NCBI GenBank assembly: GCA_037976565.1
Contig: CP137680.1
Coordinates: 28,758,348 to 28,822,347 of the forward strand
Direction: 5' to 3'
Origin: Mesocentrotus franciscanus
Lineage: Eukaryota; Echinodermata; Echinoidea; Camarodonta; Strongylocentrotidae
Length of the DNA: 64,000 nucleotides
In this document: positions 37,424-49,786 of the stretch, in pieces
Layout: every line of letters begins with the position of its first letter
Position numbering within the stretch: the first letter of the stretch is position 1
Made by a program: the position numbers and the translations under genes
The notes under the pieces: generated by a model
What the model was told of the DNA's origin: nothing
Databases searched by the model: none
Seen by the model: the letters and a program-made list of their open reading frames with translations, nothing else

Positions 37424-38114
37424 TAAGGGACATGATCTGTGGAAATGATTCCAGACTATGTCATAACAATTATTGATATTAGTAAGTGAATTTGATGTGA
37501 GTAAAATAGATATTCATAATTCTCCTTTTCTTATGTTCTACAATATTTGTGACTAACGGTTTATTAGTTATTCATAGTTGAAATGGGCGTGACCTCAATG
37601 GTCATGTTCTTTTGAAAATACTTTTTGAATAATCAATTCATAATCAATTGTGTGAAAGTTGTAATGAATTTCAATGAGGTTACTCACGCTGTTGTTCTGA
37701 TATACCAAGGTTCGAATATTTATGGGGAAGAATTTAAGTTTCTAAGCACTAATATATTTTCTTAGTTATCATACACTTTAGAATTTTATTAGACATACAA
37801 TCCAACAGTGCTTTGGCCATGGACATGATGGAAAAACAGTCCCATTTGTCACATTATCTCGTTCCATGCCAATAATTGATTGATAATTGAAATATAAAGA
37901 ACATGAGTGGGAAGAATAATAAATCGGTTTTACCTTTCGTGGGGGCCCTTCTGTTTGACCGGCCTTCGAGCGCCCTGACAAAGTGGTCAATTCGCGCCAA
38001 AACTCACACGATCGTTTTACCCCAGGTGCAAACTTGATTGACTATTTCTCAGCGCAGCATCGTCGCGTGAATCTTAGTTCCGCGGAAACAATATGAGATA
38101 AAGCAAAGATCATA

Positions 38115-38235
38115 AGAGGGAAAGAGAACTAGAGAAAGAGAGGGGTGGAGAGGGAGAGACAGAGACAGACAGACAGACGAGAGACCCATAGAGACACATA
38201 GAGAGAATACTAGAGAAAGAGAAAGCGAAAGATCG
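38115..38235. repeat. GA/GACA-rich tract
   Basis: AGAGAAAG and AGACAGACAG motifs over about 120 bp, imperfect. Confidence 0.8.
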
Positions 38236-40024
38236 AACTCAATGTGAGAAAAGTCATTTGCACTTATGTTTCCACCTGGGATGCATAGCGAAATTACGAG
38301 AGAGTTGAATGATCACACAGTTAAACTTAAAATGGACAGTTGCCGGTAGGATACGGATGGTCGCTAAGCATAGTTGGAAGGGCTGTTAATAATTGCTGAC
38401 ATAAAATATTGATCAAAAAGTAGGATGAGGACGATGTATCTTGGAAGACTGATGCCTAATTATTTATATTAAAAAGGGACCACAGATTATAAAAGAGAAA
38501 TTATTAAAGCAGAATGATTGATTCATGACCCATAATGAAGAATCATTACTAGTAGACTAAAGTAAACAACCCTACCAGTCGGTATGAGTACGCTGGATCT
38601 TGTTCAGGTTGTTGTGTACCCATATTTTACACAAGTTTAGTAGAAGGAGCGGATATATGTATGTTCGCAGGGTGGCATTGGATGACCAAAGGAGTTACAG
38701 CTTCCTGGATGACCTGTTCAAACACTGACGCAGTCTGGTTCTGTCTCTCCTCTTAGTATTCTTCATCTTTCTTTGTGTTCATGGGGTATATTCATTATTC
38801 CCATTTATGACAAGTTACACGTCCATAGCAATTTCCAATGACTGTGATAGATTCGAATTGATGTACTTCATGCTATTCAAACTTTGTTCAGAAATCGTTT
38901 TTCCGGGATTTTGGTATTTTATCCCCTGGTAAAGTAGAGGATCAATGCTTAACACGTTCTGAAAGGAAACATAGGCATCACCCCAACCCTTTCGAAGCTT
39001 ATTAATATCTCACCCGTCTAGATGTAACTGTTGGATTCGTTTTCATGCTCGATGTGTGATATAGTCAATATCAATTTATCTTTGCTGGAAGCAATGGGAA
39101 GTCTTTCCACGCCGTGGCCGCCATTTTCAAATACCCTCTGGCCATTTTACTCCTCGACTAAAACATCGAATAGGAGAGGGATTTTCCTCTCTCACTCGTC
39201 CTGCATAATTTACATACACAGACAAACACGCACAGTATACCGGTCTGCCCTCGACTACTCATCCCCGCTATACGTATTTGAACACGCACACACGTGGTCA
39301 CCCTCGCGCACACCTCTTGCCTACGGACTTTTCTAGAGGTTAAAGGGGGATGTTACTGGTAAAAGTGCAACTTTCGCTCTAAATTGTTTTTCACAATGAA
39401 GGGGGAGCACCTTTGATTTTCATTTGTTTTTTCTCCTAGGTTAAGGTTAATTAATGTATGATATCTCAAATTTTGTATTTGTAAGCGTGACACAGTCTAT
39501 CGTTGACTTTAAACGAAAGAAAGAGAGATAGAGAGAGATAAAATGACATGTTTACTGTTTATTCCTGGAGTAATGATAAAAAACCACAAAGCAGCAAAAG
39601 CATTTTTCTTAAATCAATAATGTACCACATAGCATCAGAACAGTAACTTCAATCTGAATTAAACGTCTTAAACCTTTCTTTATGATTTGCAGTCCATCTC
39701 CTGATTAGTGAATATCAAAATCCCGATGCAGATTTCGTACAGCCGTCAAATTTCATGATTTGTGCGAGGATGTCATCACAGGAAAAATAAAAGATTTTTA
39801 TTTTCAGTTTGGACTCGTCGTGCGTCAGGTCTCGGATACTAATGCGAAATAGCCTTCTGATCGGAAGCAGGAGACTGTATAAGCTTGGACTAGACAAGAT
39901 TTCATCCATAAATCCATGGGATGATACAAATGTCCTCTGGCGTTTCCACAGCTGTATCTGACTTTAGAAATATGATTCCTTGTCAGCATTATTTGATACA
40001 TACCCTGAAGGATCATTCTCTGCA

Positions 40025-40117
40025 CGCGCTCTCCCTCTCTCCCTCTTTTCTTTCTATCTCCCTCTCTGTCTCTATTATCTCTCTCTCTCTTTCCCCCTTC
40101 CCCTCTCTCTCTCCCTC
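40025..40117. repeat. CT-rich tract
   Basis: Interrupted CTCTCC sequence, followed at 40130-40190 by an imperfect GAATAAT repeat. Confidence 0.85.
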
Positions 40118-40289
40118 GCTCGAGAGGGGTGAATAGTAAATGAATAATAATGAATAGTAATGAATAATAAAAATAATGAATAATGCATGAGCCTACATTT
40201 ATACATTTTACCCCTTTTTTTCTTCTCCTGATCTGATTACAATACATCCAGAGCTATCATAGGAAATTTTTCTGGAAATAGGTTAAGAA

Positions 40290-40504
40290 AACTAAGTATT
40301 TATGTTTCTTAGATTAACTAATATTAATTATATTACATGTAAAGTATCTATTTTGTATATACCCTTTTTTAATATAAATGCGTTGTATTATGAAATATGT
40401 TGTTTAGAAATGAAATGTGATGTTATTTTTAAATTGTAAATTGTCATGTAATTCAGCTGAGGCTCCGATATGATAATAAAACAAACTGAATTGAACTGAA
40501 CTGA
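40290..40504 (+). mobile_element. 3' end of a LINE-like retroelement
   Basis: AT-rich sequence ending AATTCAGCTGAGGCTCCGAT, then GATAATAAAACAAAC and a short pentamer tail of TGAAC/TGAAT units (about 40486-40504). A short tandem pentamer 3' tail after an AATAAA-like motif is typical of several non-LTR retrotransposon clades. No protein homology is seen, so the clade is not assigned and the 5' boundary is a guess. Confidence 0.45.
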
Positions 40505-43500
40505 GCTTTCTCCCTCCCCCTCATTCCATCTCTTTCTCTCTTTCTTCTCCCTGTGTTGTTCGTCTCTCTTTCACTCTAATCACTGCCCCTTTTGATAATG
40601 TTTGAAGGTCCAGTTTGTATATCTGCAGGTCTATCTGTCTCTCACTATCTATCCCCCTCTCTCTCTCTGTTTCGTACTGCAAACTTTGGCATGAGGAGAC
40701 TATCCAATCCCATCATACATGTTATCATCTCACTCATCAACCCCGCACATATTTCGATGAAACTTGAGTTGAACGGTGATACAAAGCTTAACCCGGTCGA
40801 AACTAATTACCTGCAAACAATAAGAAACATGTCCATATTGGTTTACGCTACCAATCTGTTTGTAAATTGACGTTGCTTTTTGAAGTTCAGTGGATGCCGC
40901 GACCACTTTTGTTGTTTTGCCTTCCAATGTTTAAACGTCTGCCTAATGGGGTTGATCTCATTTTGTATAGCTTCATTTGTGAATGATCATGTCAATTGTC
41001 ATTTGGCATGTTTGTTTAATTGAACTTTTTTAATGGGCCTATATCACAGGAAATTGAGGGCACATTAATGAAAAGTAAAACCAGCTCATTAGCACACTAA
41101 GTACGCTAAATCGAAACCGATAGTAATTTAAAATTGTACATATTGCAATTATAATTGAACAAACATTTGTTTGTATATATGTCTACATCAGTATCTAAAT
41201 TGCTCATTACCTCACTTCTCCTCTTTGGCATACATTTTACCACTCCTTTTTTTAACAGAAAAAAACTATATCCAGCATTATAATTTTCATTGGAAAGCAA
41301 TTTTTTTCCTTCTTCTTAGATGATCAGTATCTCAAGTTCTACATCTACGAATAGTTTTGCACATAGTAAGAAACTTATCATCGTCCACTTAGAGCTCAAA
41401 CAGGATACAAAGTCTTACCAAATAATTTGTTGCTTTTGGTTATAATTTAGCAATGTATAAATCACTTTTTTGTGTGTATCTCATGTAGTTTCTTTTTTCT
41501 TCTCACTACTTCGCTTTTGACAACGACAACCTCATACGAAATCCCACGTAGTCTGATGGTGCAGAAATAGGTTTAGGCCTACTTAGAAATGTGTCTCCAA
41601 TTTGGCGATGCTGTTATAGAAAATCGAAACTTACTACCTATTCATCTGGTGGGCTTAATGTTACTAAATGTATAATTCCTTTGTCGGTAACCACTCATTA
41701 GCTACCATTTTAGTTCTAATTGCATAGTTGCTTTATGAAATGTGCTTATGATCCAGATGGAAACATAAATGGCTCTCACATATCCCCCGGCCGTCAATTT
41801 TCCTAGATCGATAATAATGTATAATTGTTTCAATCGTCACTGAATGTAAAAGTAGATACTTCGTTTTTAAAAGTCTGCAGTGAGATATAAATGACATTTG
41901 TAATTTGGATTTATCAGACAGACGTATACAGAATGATGTTAATACTGCTCACAGTTACTTCCATTCATTTCTGATATACATATAGTTATAATCAACAAAT
42001 AAATATGTACATATTTCTTACTACATATGCAGTTATGCTGATAATTATAAAACAATTAACAAATACAATTAATATGGCAATGAGCATATTTTGGATTCAT
42101 TCAGAGAATCCATAAAGCTGTTTAATTTGAAATGTAAATAGATCATTGTTTTAACAAGTAATGTTCAGGAGCAGATTTTGGAAAAGTACAGTGTGAGGGC
42201 ATGTGCAGGCTGGCTTTAATGGCTTTAAAAGAACAGATCTATGTTAAATAGCCAAAATAATTTACGCTGAGAGCATTTGAGTAAACCGTCATTAAACAGA
42301 AACATAAAAATATTTTTCACCTGTAGTTGCTACATCATTAATATACTCCCAATGATAGTAATTACTATTCGCCTAGTGTTAACGTGTCTTTATGCCTAAA
42401 CCCATTCCATTGTTACGATGACTGTGAGACGGGAAGCTGCCGGCGCGTACAGACTCGCGCAGACTGAATGGGGACGGTCAATACGAGCAATCGATAGCAA
42501 TGTTTGATATGGGTAATCGTGTATTAGATTGTTATTTACTTGCGGTATCAAGAGGGTCTTTATCGGCCGTGTCTGTCACTAAAACCACTTTTGGAAATTG
42601 ATTTCTAAGCTAGAGCATCGGCAGCGATACAATTTTTTGTCAAATGCTGCTTCCTGGTTCGATTGTGGAGAGTAACAAACCAAACATGGGTTCATGACCT
42701 TTATTGATGACAAGTGACGATTGACAGTTCTTGAAAACATTTTATGCAATCGGAAAGTTGCAAGAATGGTCGGAAAGAACATCCACACTTACAATTCGTA
42801 AATTCTCATTTAAATTGTTGTTTTAATAAATAGATCACTTTCTTCTTCTTCTTCTTCTTCAAAAAAAATAAGTCCACTAGTGTTTAAAAGAACGTAATAT
42901 TGAAGGTTCTGGATTTTTCTTATAAATGTATCTGACTGGTATGCCGATATTGTCTAAACAAGCACACTTTCCTTGAAAATTCGCTAAAGATCTGAACACT
43001 GATTATCAAGCTAGGAGACACACTGCCGACAGCATTGAACCCTATATTCAACCCGCTTTCAGCTTAATTTGAATTTCACTGCCAAGCTACCGCGGAAATA
43101 CCTATACAGGCCACTTTTCCCGAATACATTTACATCTTTTAAAGAGCGGAAAACCGCTCGTTTCTAATTATCGACCACCATCTAGAGTCTGAAGCTTTTC
43201 TACTGCACGGTTTCTATTTTCTGTTTGGGGAATGGTTTTATGAAATAGTTCGTGTCAAATACAAACAAGCACAATACTAAGTGCAAAACAGGATAAGATG
43301 TAAAAAAAGTTGGCTTTGAACCTACTTCCAGAAAATGTAAGAAAATGAAACAAGAACGTTCTTACAAAGTTCAAGAAACTGCTGACGTATGTTGCACGAC
43401 CTGAAGATTTAATTATTTTCCTGGAGATGAATACGGAAATAATTATGTAGGTCCTTCTTTTACTTTTGTTTCAGGCATTCAGACAAAAGAGGGTAAGTTC

Positions 43501-45939
43501 AATCAAATGAGAACTGCAATCGGATTTTCTTGCTCGATAGCTGACATTTAATTACGTTGACAAGCACAAATTGTCCCATTGGGAGTGATTAATGAAGCCA
43601 CAAGCTCGGATTTTAAAGTAAAGACTTACTTAAAAATAATTGAAAGGGATAACAGCCTGCGAATGGTGCGATAGGATGCCAGGTTGCATTAGAGCAGGGT
43701 AAAGTAAAGTGACAATCGAAATAAAGAAGTACCCGATTGTGACAAAAAGGCTTCGAATGTAATTCCGCCAATTGATGTCTTTAGTCGGCCAATGTGTCAG
43801 GATATGTAAAGTGTGTGGGTACTTGTATACTTGTTTTTTTAAATTCTATTTCCGCTTTTATTTGCTTTTTGTCTTCATTTATTAGTTTAATAAAAAATGG
43901 CCTTATATAAGAAGTATAATTTGGTGCAAAGTAAGCAGTGTGGAATGCAGGTAAAGCTCACTTCGAATTCGCTACACGATAGAAGAATAAGATTGTAAAA
44001 GTATTAACCTAATGTCAATGTGTTTCAGAGCGAGAGCACTTGAAAAGGAAAAAAAACGTGTTCGCAATGATACTTCAGATGTAAATAGCCGAGTCTGACT
44101 TTACTTTCCTGGAAGAAACGCGTCAAGCGCAAACATACAAAAAGATGACATTGGGAATACATGAATATCATCCAGGGGATTTCCCTTATGAGGATATAGG
44201 GTAGTCCGGAGGACTCTGTGATTACTCCTCGGTCGGATGAAGAAGAGTAAAAGATCGTGATGGGAGCTCAGGGAATGAACCAAGTCATGCTATTCTTGGT
44301 GTCACGGGGATACGAACAGGAAAGGGACGGCTCCATGTTCGCATGATTAGGACCGATCAGATGGCGACATCCAAACACCCGTCGACTGTCTCTCAAGAAG
44401 CTGTTGATCAGAATGCTGTTACGCGAATTTTTGACATGCAAGGAAGTCCGGAGAAGGGTGGGGTGAGTGGTAAGAATAGATAATGAACTGAAGATTTATA
44501 AAGGATAGAAAGACGGAAATATATAGTGTTTATTGTATAGGAGAAGAAACACATGGCCCGATAAATCCAGGCCATCGAAAGAATAGTGCAGAAATGTGAG
44601 TGATTAAACACTCTGGTTGCTTTCTTCGCCTCTCTATACGGTCGCTTGTTTGCCTCATGTGAGTTTTTTTGCACTATACGATATGCACCAATAGACGGAA
44701 GGAGTGTTTTGCAACACAATGGCTTTTCAAAATCATAAATTTCCGGTATTTATTAGCTCAATGACCTGATGACAAACCGTTTACTACCACCAATATAGTT
44801 TAATCTTGCACTGGAAATAGTTAGAACATCTTGAAGTCTGTGATATCATATATCCTATCCCATGATAAAGACAACGTGGCACAGGGATAGTGTGTGTATG
44901 GCATATGAAGAGTTAAGAACAAGGGATGACAGAGAGCGTTCCAGTCATTGAATAATAAATGGAACTTGAAACGGGAATAGCAATCACTATGTAGGAAGTT
45001 ACTCTTTTCGTCTTTGAACATTAATTAGCTATACATAGACGAGCCGTCCTTGGTAATGAACAATTTTATTTCACCGTGACCTCAAACGTTATCCATCTCG
45101 AATGCCGTTTCCGATACTTTCTTTTACTACGTTGTCTATGCCGGATGCAAACCCATGAGGAGTACGATTCCTTCAAATAAGGAGAAGGTCAAATTATCAA
45201 GGATTAATTTTATAAAATAAAAATCATCCCACGCAATTTCATAACAATACGATTGATAAACCTAAAAAAGTTTCCACTTTCGTGAATGCCGATTCATCTT
45301 TACAGAACATGTAGAACAGCAATTAAATATATTAGAGCCCGAAACTCGTCAATTTGATTAAAAGTCAAGTGACATTAAATATCGTAGACGCAAACTGTCA
45401 AACAATTTGATTAAGATATGCAGACAATCTATTCATTTTTAATAAATTATCGTAAGTAACCCTCGCACGAGATTTTTTATTCAAAAATTTGAATATATTT
45501 GTATTCATATTTGAATAGATATTTCGACAGTGTAGAAGCTGCATGGGCGGTTTACAATATCTGGTATTATACATATTGTGTTCCTCTTGAGCACTTGAAG
45601 ATATCCAAATTTAGACATTTCATTTTCATTATATTTGATTTGTTAGATGGCACTTTTTCACCAATACCCCCTTCCCCGACTCCATACCCATCAATCATTT
45701 AACACCCTGTATTTTGAGAGTTTGGATAGTGAATGCTACATAATAGCATAACGTTTAACTGAATGATAAGTCTGTCACACGCTCACAATCCGAGGTGCCA
45801 AGCAAATATCCGTAGCAGCTGCTCCTTTGATTACAGTTTCTGCTTGGATTTCGTGCTTTTATTCGCATTTTAAAACAGATTCACGTTAGTACATCTAAAT
45901 AACAGAAGAAAAGCGGTGAGTTTGTATAATTTCATTACC

Positions 45940-46094
45940 TTTTCTTCTTCTTCTTCCTTTCTTCTTCTCCTTCTTCTACTTCTTCTCCCCCCCCCCTCCT
46001 CTTTATCATCATCATCGTCACTATATATATTTTTCTTGTTCCTCGTTTTCTTCTTCTTCTTCTTCTTCTTCTTTTCGGTCCTCCTCTTATTCTA

Positions 46095-46132
<38 letters not shown>
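45940..46132. repeat. (TTC)n and (CT)n microsatellites
   Basis: Two TTC-triplet blocks (about 45942-45985 and 46049-46073) separated by a short AT-rich gap, then a (CT)n run of about 36 bp (to 46133). Confidence 0.9.
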
Positions 46133-46135
<3 letters not shown>

Positions 46136-47268
46136 AATTTACTCTCGGTAAAGTGTGAATTAATTCTCTATTATTATTCATGAATCTCTTTGATACCGTT
46201 TCAAACCGTCAGCCATAAAACTAGCTCATAATCGTTGATAACTTTACATCGTGCTGTTTTATTAAAACATGTCTCCTCCTCTTCCTACATCTATCCTTGC
46301 TACAAGTGGACGGTATGTAACTACCATATTCATTTTCATCTCATGTTTTCTATGGTCTACACACAGCGCGTGAGAGCCATGCTTAACAGCACGTGTAATT
46401 AGATTGCACGCGTATAATACGGGCTTTTGGCGTTAAGCAAATTCTAATTAATCCTTCCGCGGTGAGTTATTTTCTACAATTTCCCCCTCAGTGCATCCCT
46501 GGTCTCCTTTATTAGCCTGTTTTTATTATCCAGTAAAGGTGATCACCGTATAATTGCTCATACCTATATCCAGGTGAACGCCACGAGAGATTGGTCCGTG
46601 TATGTTACGGTGACGATGCTAGCGAGTATAGTTATCCCTTATTGACAATGATTGAAGTACTATGTATGTTTGCAAACGATGCGGTTGCTTTGTAATGCTA
46701 ATTGCTTCAATGGATCAGGCCCGTATTGCAATTTTCTACGATGGATTAAACATAATAATTGAAAACAGGTAAAAAGAAGGAAAAAAAAATAGTTTATATT
46801 CATGCCCCATATTAGAACGTTATCATTGACGAAGTTTCATACTGTTCATCTCTGACATGCATAATATATATATAACTTCACCCACACCAAATCTCCCCGA
46901 AAACTACAACAACAACAATAAACAGTACTGAAATTGCAGTCATCGGCCGTTATAACTGAATTTCGTTTGCCGTTATCGCTTCATATTATTGAATTAAAAA
47001 TTATATTTTGCACTACTTTCTGACTCTAGTGAATGAAAAAGTAATTCATCTTCTGGGTAGCAGTACATTGAAACAACGAGATGCTGATTTACATATTCAT
47101 GACGAGATTCGAGATTGGAGACTAACTGGGCCTGAATATCGAAGAAGGTAGAAGATGTTGACGGGAGTAATCCTAGTGATGGGGATATGAATCATGGATG
47201 TTATTCGATCCCTTAAAAGATGAGACATGCCCTGGTTAGAAAAGAGTTCTGTCGTCCGTCGTTCTTAG

Positions 47269-47487
47269 AGAGGGGAGATAGAGAGAGAGAGAGAGAGAGA
47301 AGTAAGGAGAGAGAGAGAGAGAGAGGAGAGAGAAAGGGAGAGGAGAGAAAGAGAGAGAGATGGAAGGGCGGAGAGAGAGAGATAGAGAAAAAGAGCTAGA
47401 GAGAGAGAAAGAGAAAAGAGGAGAGAGAGAGAGATACAGAGAGAGAGGGAGAGAGAGAGAGAGATGAAGAGAGAGAGAGAGAGAGCT
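47269..47487. repeat. GA-rich microsatellite tract
   Basis: About 220 bp of GAGA with AAGG and AAAG interruptions. The 91-codon Ser/Leu frame on the other strand is an artefact. Confidence 0.9.
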
Positions 47488-47806
47488 CCCGGCGTACAAA
47501 CGGGTTGTCATGTCCTGTTTGGCAGTTTATGGAAATAGATCGAAGTAGAAATCATTTTAATATGAGCGCCCTATACATTCTGAGAGGAAACTCTCCACCC
47601 TATGTCTTAAAAAATGGCCAATGGTCCTGCTGGCTTTTCGGATAACTCTCGACCATTTTAATTTCCGAACACATATATTTACAATGTGATCAGAGAGCCT
47701 CTCATTTTTGTTCGCAGTGTATGAAACAAATTACCTATAATGTATCTAAGTAAATAAAAGAATGAGACTGGTATTCATAGACACAAGATGTTTTACGCAG
47801 GAGACT

Positions 47807-47965
47807 CAATAACTTTACTTAATAGCTTTACGAACAATTTAAGAAATGAGAATAACAGGAATGATTAAAATGCAGCAGTTGTAATTCAATAACTTTACTA
47901 AGAGCTTTACGAACAATTTAAGAAATGAGAATAACAGGAATGATTAAAATGCAGCACTTGTAATT
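47807..47965 (+). repeat. Tandem duplication, two units of about 80 bp
   Basis: Unit 1 (47807-47886) and unit 2 (47887-47965) both run CAATAACTTTACT ... GAATGATTAAAATGCAGCA ... TTGTAATT. They differ only by a small change after ACTTTACT and one base near the end, so the duplication is recent. Confidence 0.95.
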
Positions 47966-48894
47966 GGTACACTTATGAGGCAATGCATTAATTCGCGTGT
48001 TGCACCTCCATCATGTCTATCTTGCTTCGGTTTTATCTTATTATCTTCCATTTTGTTTGACTGTGCTAATGCAATGTTATTCGTATAGCTGTTGTAAAAT
48101 CATGCCGTTTTTCAAGTACTAGATATATACTGGTACAAGAACACTGTATATCATTTTCTGCAAATAAAACAAAATAATCAATCCCTAATGGTTAAGTGTG
48201 TGTTCCTTGCCCTCGTAATAGAATTACCTTATTATACACATACGTGTATTATTGTATTATTACTGTTCATTTCAATGTCATTGTAATTACGGAATCGATC
48301 GGTATACACAGCTTCTTGAAATGTGTGGAAAAGACATTTGCAATTCATTTCATGAGATGGTTATTTCACACCCAGAGTCATAGGAATGCCAAAGACAACA
48401 GTTATGATCAAGGATAACATTAACCAATCTGAGAGAACAAACCAGTTCCCGTCTTCCACTCAAAACGTAATCAACCTTTATTTCATTTTCTATTTTGCGA
48501 AGAAGGGAGAGGACGCCGGAAAGGGAAAGACTAGAAGGTGATTCGTAGTGGGGAAAAAAACAACTGGAAAGAAGGTAAGGGTATAGTGATGGAGGTAAAG
48601 TAAAAACCGCGCGAAAATAAGGTAAGGTACGGTATAGAAAGGAATGAAAAAGGGATCTTAAGGGTGTAAGAGAGGTGGCGGGAAGCGAAGTAAAGTAGAG
48701 AGAAGTTAAACAATACAATAAAGTAAGGCCAAAGCATATCAAGAGAAGCCTAGTAAAGTATGACATATTTATAGGGAAAGTACAGATAATGATAGAGACA
48801 AAGACATTCACGGTAGATTTTTATATAGCATGTGTACTTTGTAAGTGTGAGGAAGCATTATGTATAGGTCTGTGGACAGGAAAAGGATATGAGG

Positions 48895-49131
48895 AGACAT
48901 ACAGAGAGAGGCAGAGAGGGAGGGGGATAGGTCAGTGTGCGTCTGTGTGTGTTTGAGAGAGAGGGTGAAAGGAAGAGAGAGAGAGAGAAAGATAGAGATA
49001 AGGAGAGAGAAGAAAAGGGTGAAGGGAGGAGAGTGAAATAGAGGGCGTATAAGACAGAAAGGAAGAAGAGTTGAAGGGAAGAGGGAAGGAAAAAGAAAAC
49101 AATTATCGCGGGAGAGTGAGAGAACGATGAA

Positions 49132-49168
<37 letters not shown>

Positions 49169-49240
49169 ATAAAGAAAGCTAATGAGGCAGATGAGGGGAA
49201 AGAGAAGGGAAAGAAAGATATCGAGAAAGAGAGAAAGGGA
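48895..49240. repeat. GA-rich purine tract
   Basis: Imperfect GAGA/GGAAG sequence with a GTGTGTG patch near 48940 and a cleaner (GA)n run around 49134-49165. Confidence 0.85.
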
Positions 49241-49548
49241 GATGGAGGACGATCACCCTAAAGAGAATCCCATCAGGTGTTGATTGTTATCCAATAGGGG
49301 CAACCAGTGCAAGTGACCCTTTCAAAAAGTACAAGAAGTGAGGACATTCCTTGTCAGCGCTTCAAGCATTTTTGTCATTCTATTCCATTTGACCTGATAG
49401 ATTAATGAATTCGTAGATAGACAACAATTGACAGCTTTTTGGAAATAGTTTGTGATGAATTATCATGCAAACCCCACATCATTACAAAATCGATATTTCA
49501 TTTTAGTGCTATGCGGCTTTTATATTCTTTTCATTCTCCAGTAAAAAT

Positions 49549-49786
49549 GATAAATTTCAACCTTTAAAACTGATCCACAAAGAAAGAGAATATTGAATTA
49601 AGCTAGAATGATGAATGTCGACCTTTCTGTGATCCATTAAGGAAAAAGAGTAATGATACATTAGCATGATAAATTTAAAGTTGTTAACAGATCTGAAAAA
49701 GGAAGTGAATTATCAAACACTGACATAGTAAATTTCACCCTTTGTAACTGATCCAGAATGAAAAATGAGTAATTTTACACTAGAGA
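49549..49786 (+). repeat. Degenerate tandem repeat, four units of 58-61 bp
   Basis: Units start at 49549, 49610, 49668 and 49728. Each begins with a form of GATAAATTTCA-CCTTT, continues to a form of AACTGATCCA, then an A/G-rich run with GAGTAAT and an AT-rich end with CACTAG or similar. Similarity is clear by eye but divergent, so the array is old. No open frame runs through it. Confidence 0.75.

Larger units (their letters stand above)
36807..47268 (-). other. Intron 1, 36.8-47.3 kb
   Basis: Non-coding. Contains a GGCGTAGC-ended element (37162-37423), GA tract (38115-38235), CT tract (40025-40117), LINE-like tail (40290-40504), TTC/CT tracts (45940-46132) and an AT-rich candidate regulatory patch (46370-46460). 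41000-45900 is AT-rich with no recognised gene or element. Confidence 0.7.

Noticed and set aside
37706..37720. B-box-like GGTTCGAAT as part of a tRNA gene
   Set aside because: No A box or cloverleaf arms at the right distance.
48350..48811. 153-codon minus-strand frame
   Set aside because: Lies in purine-rich GGTAAAG/GGTAAGG sequence, Leu/Ser/Pro/Tyr rich, and shows no recognisable family or splice signals.
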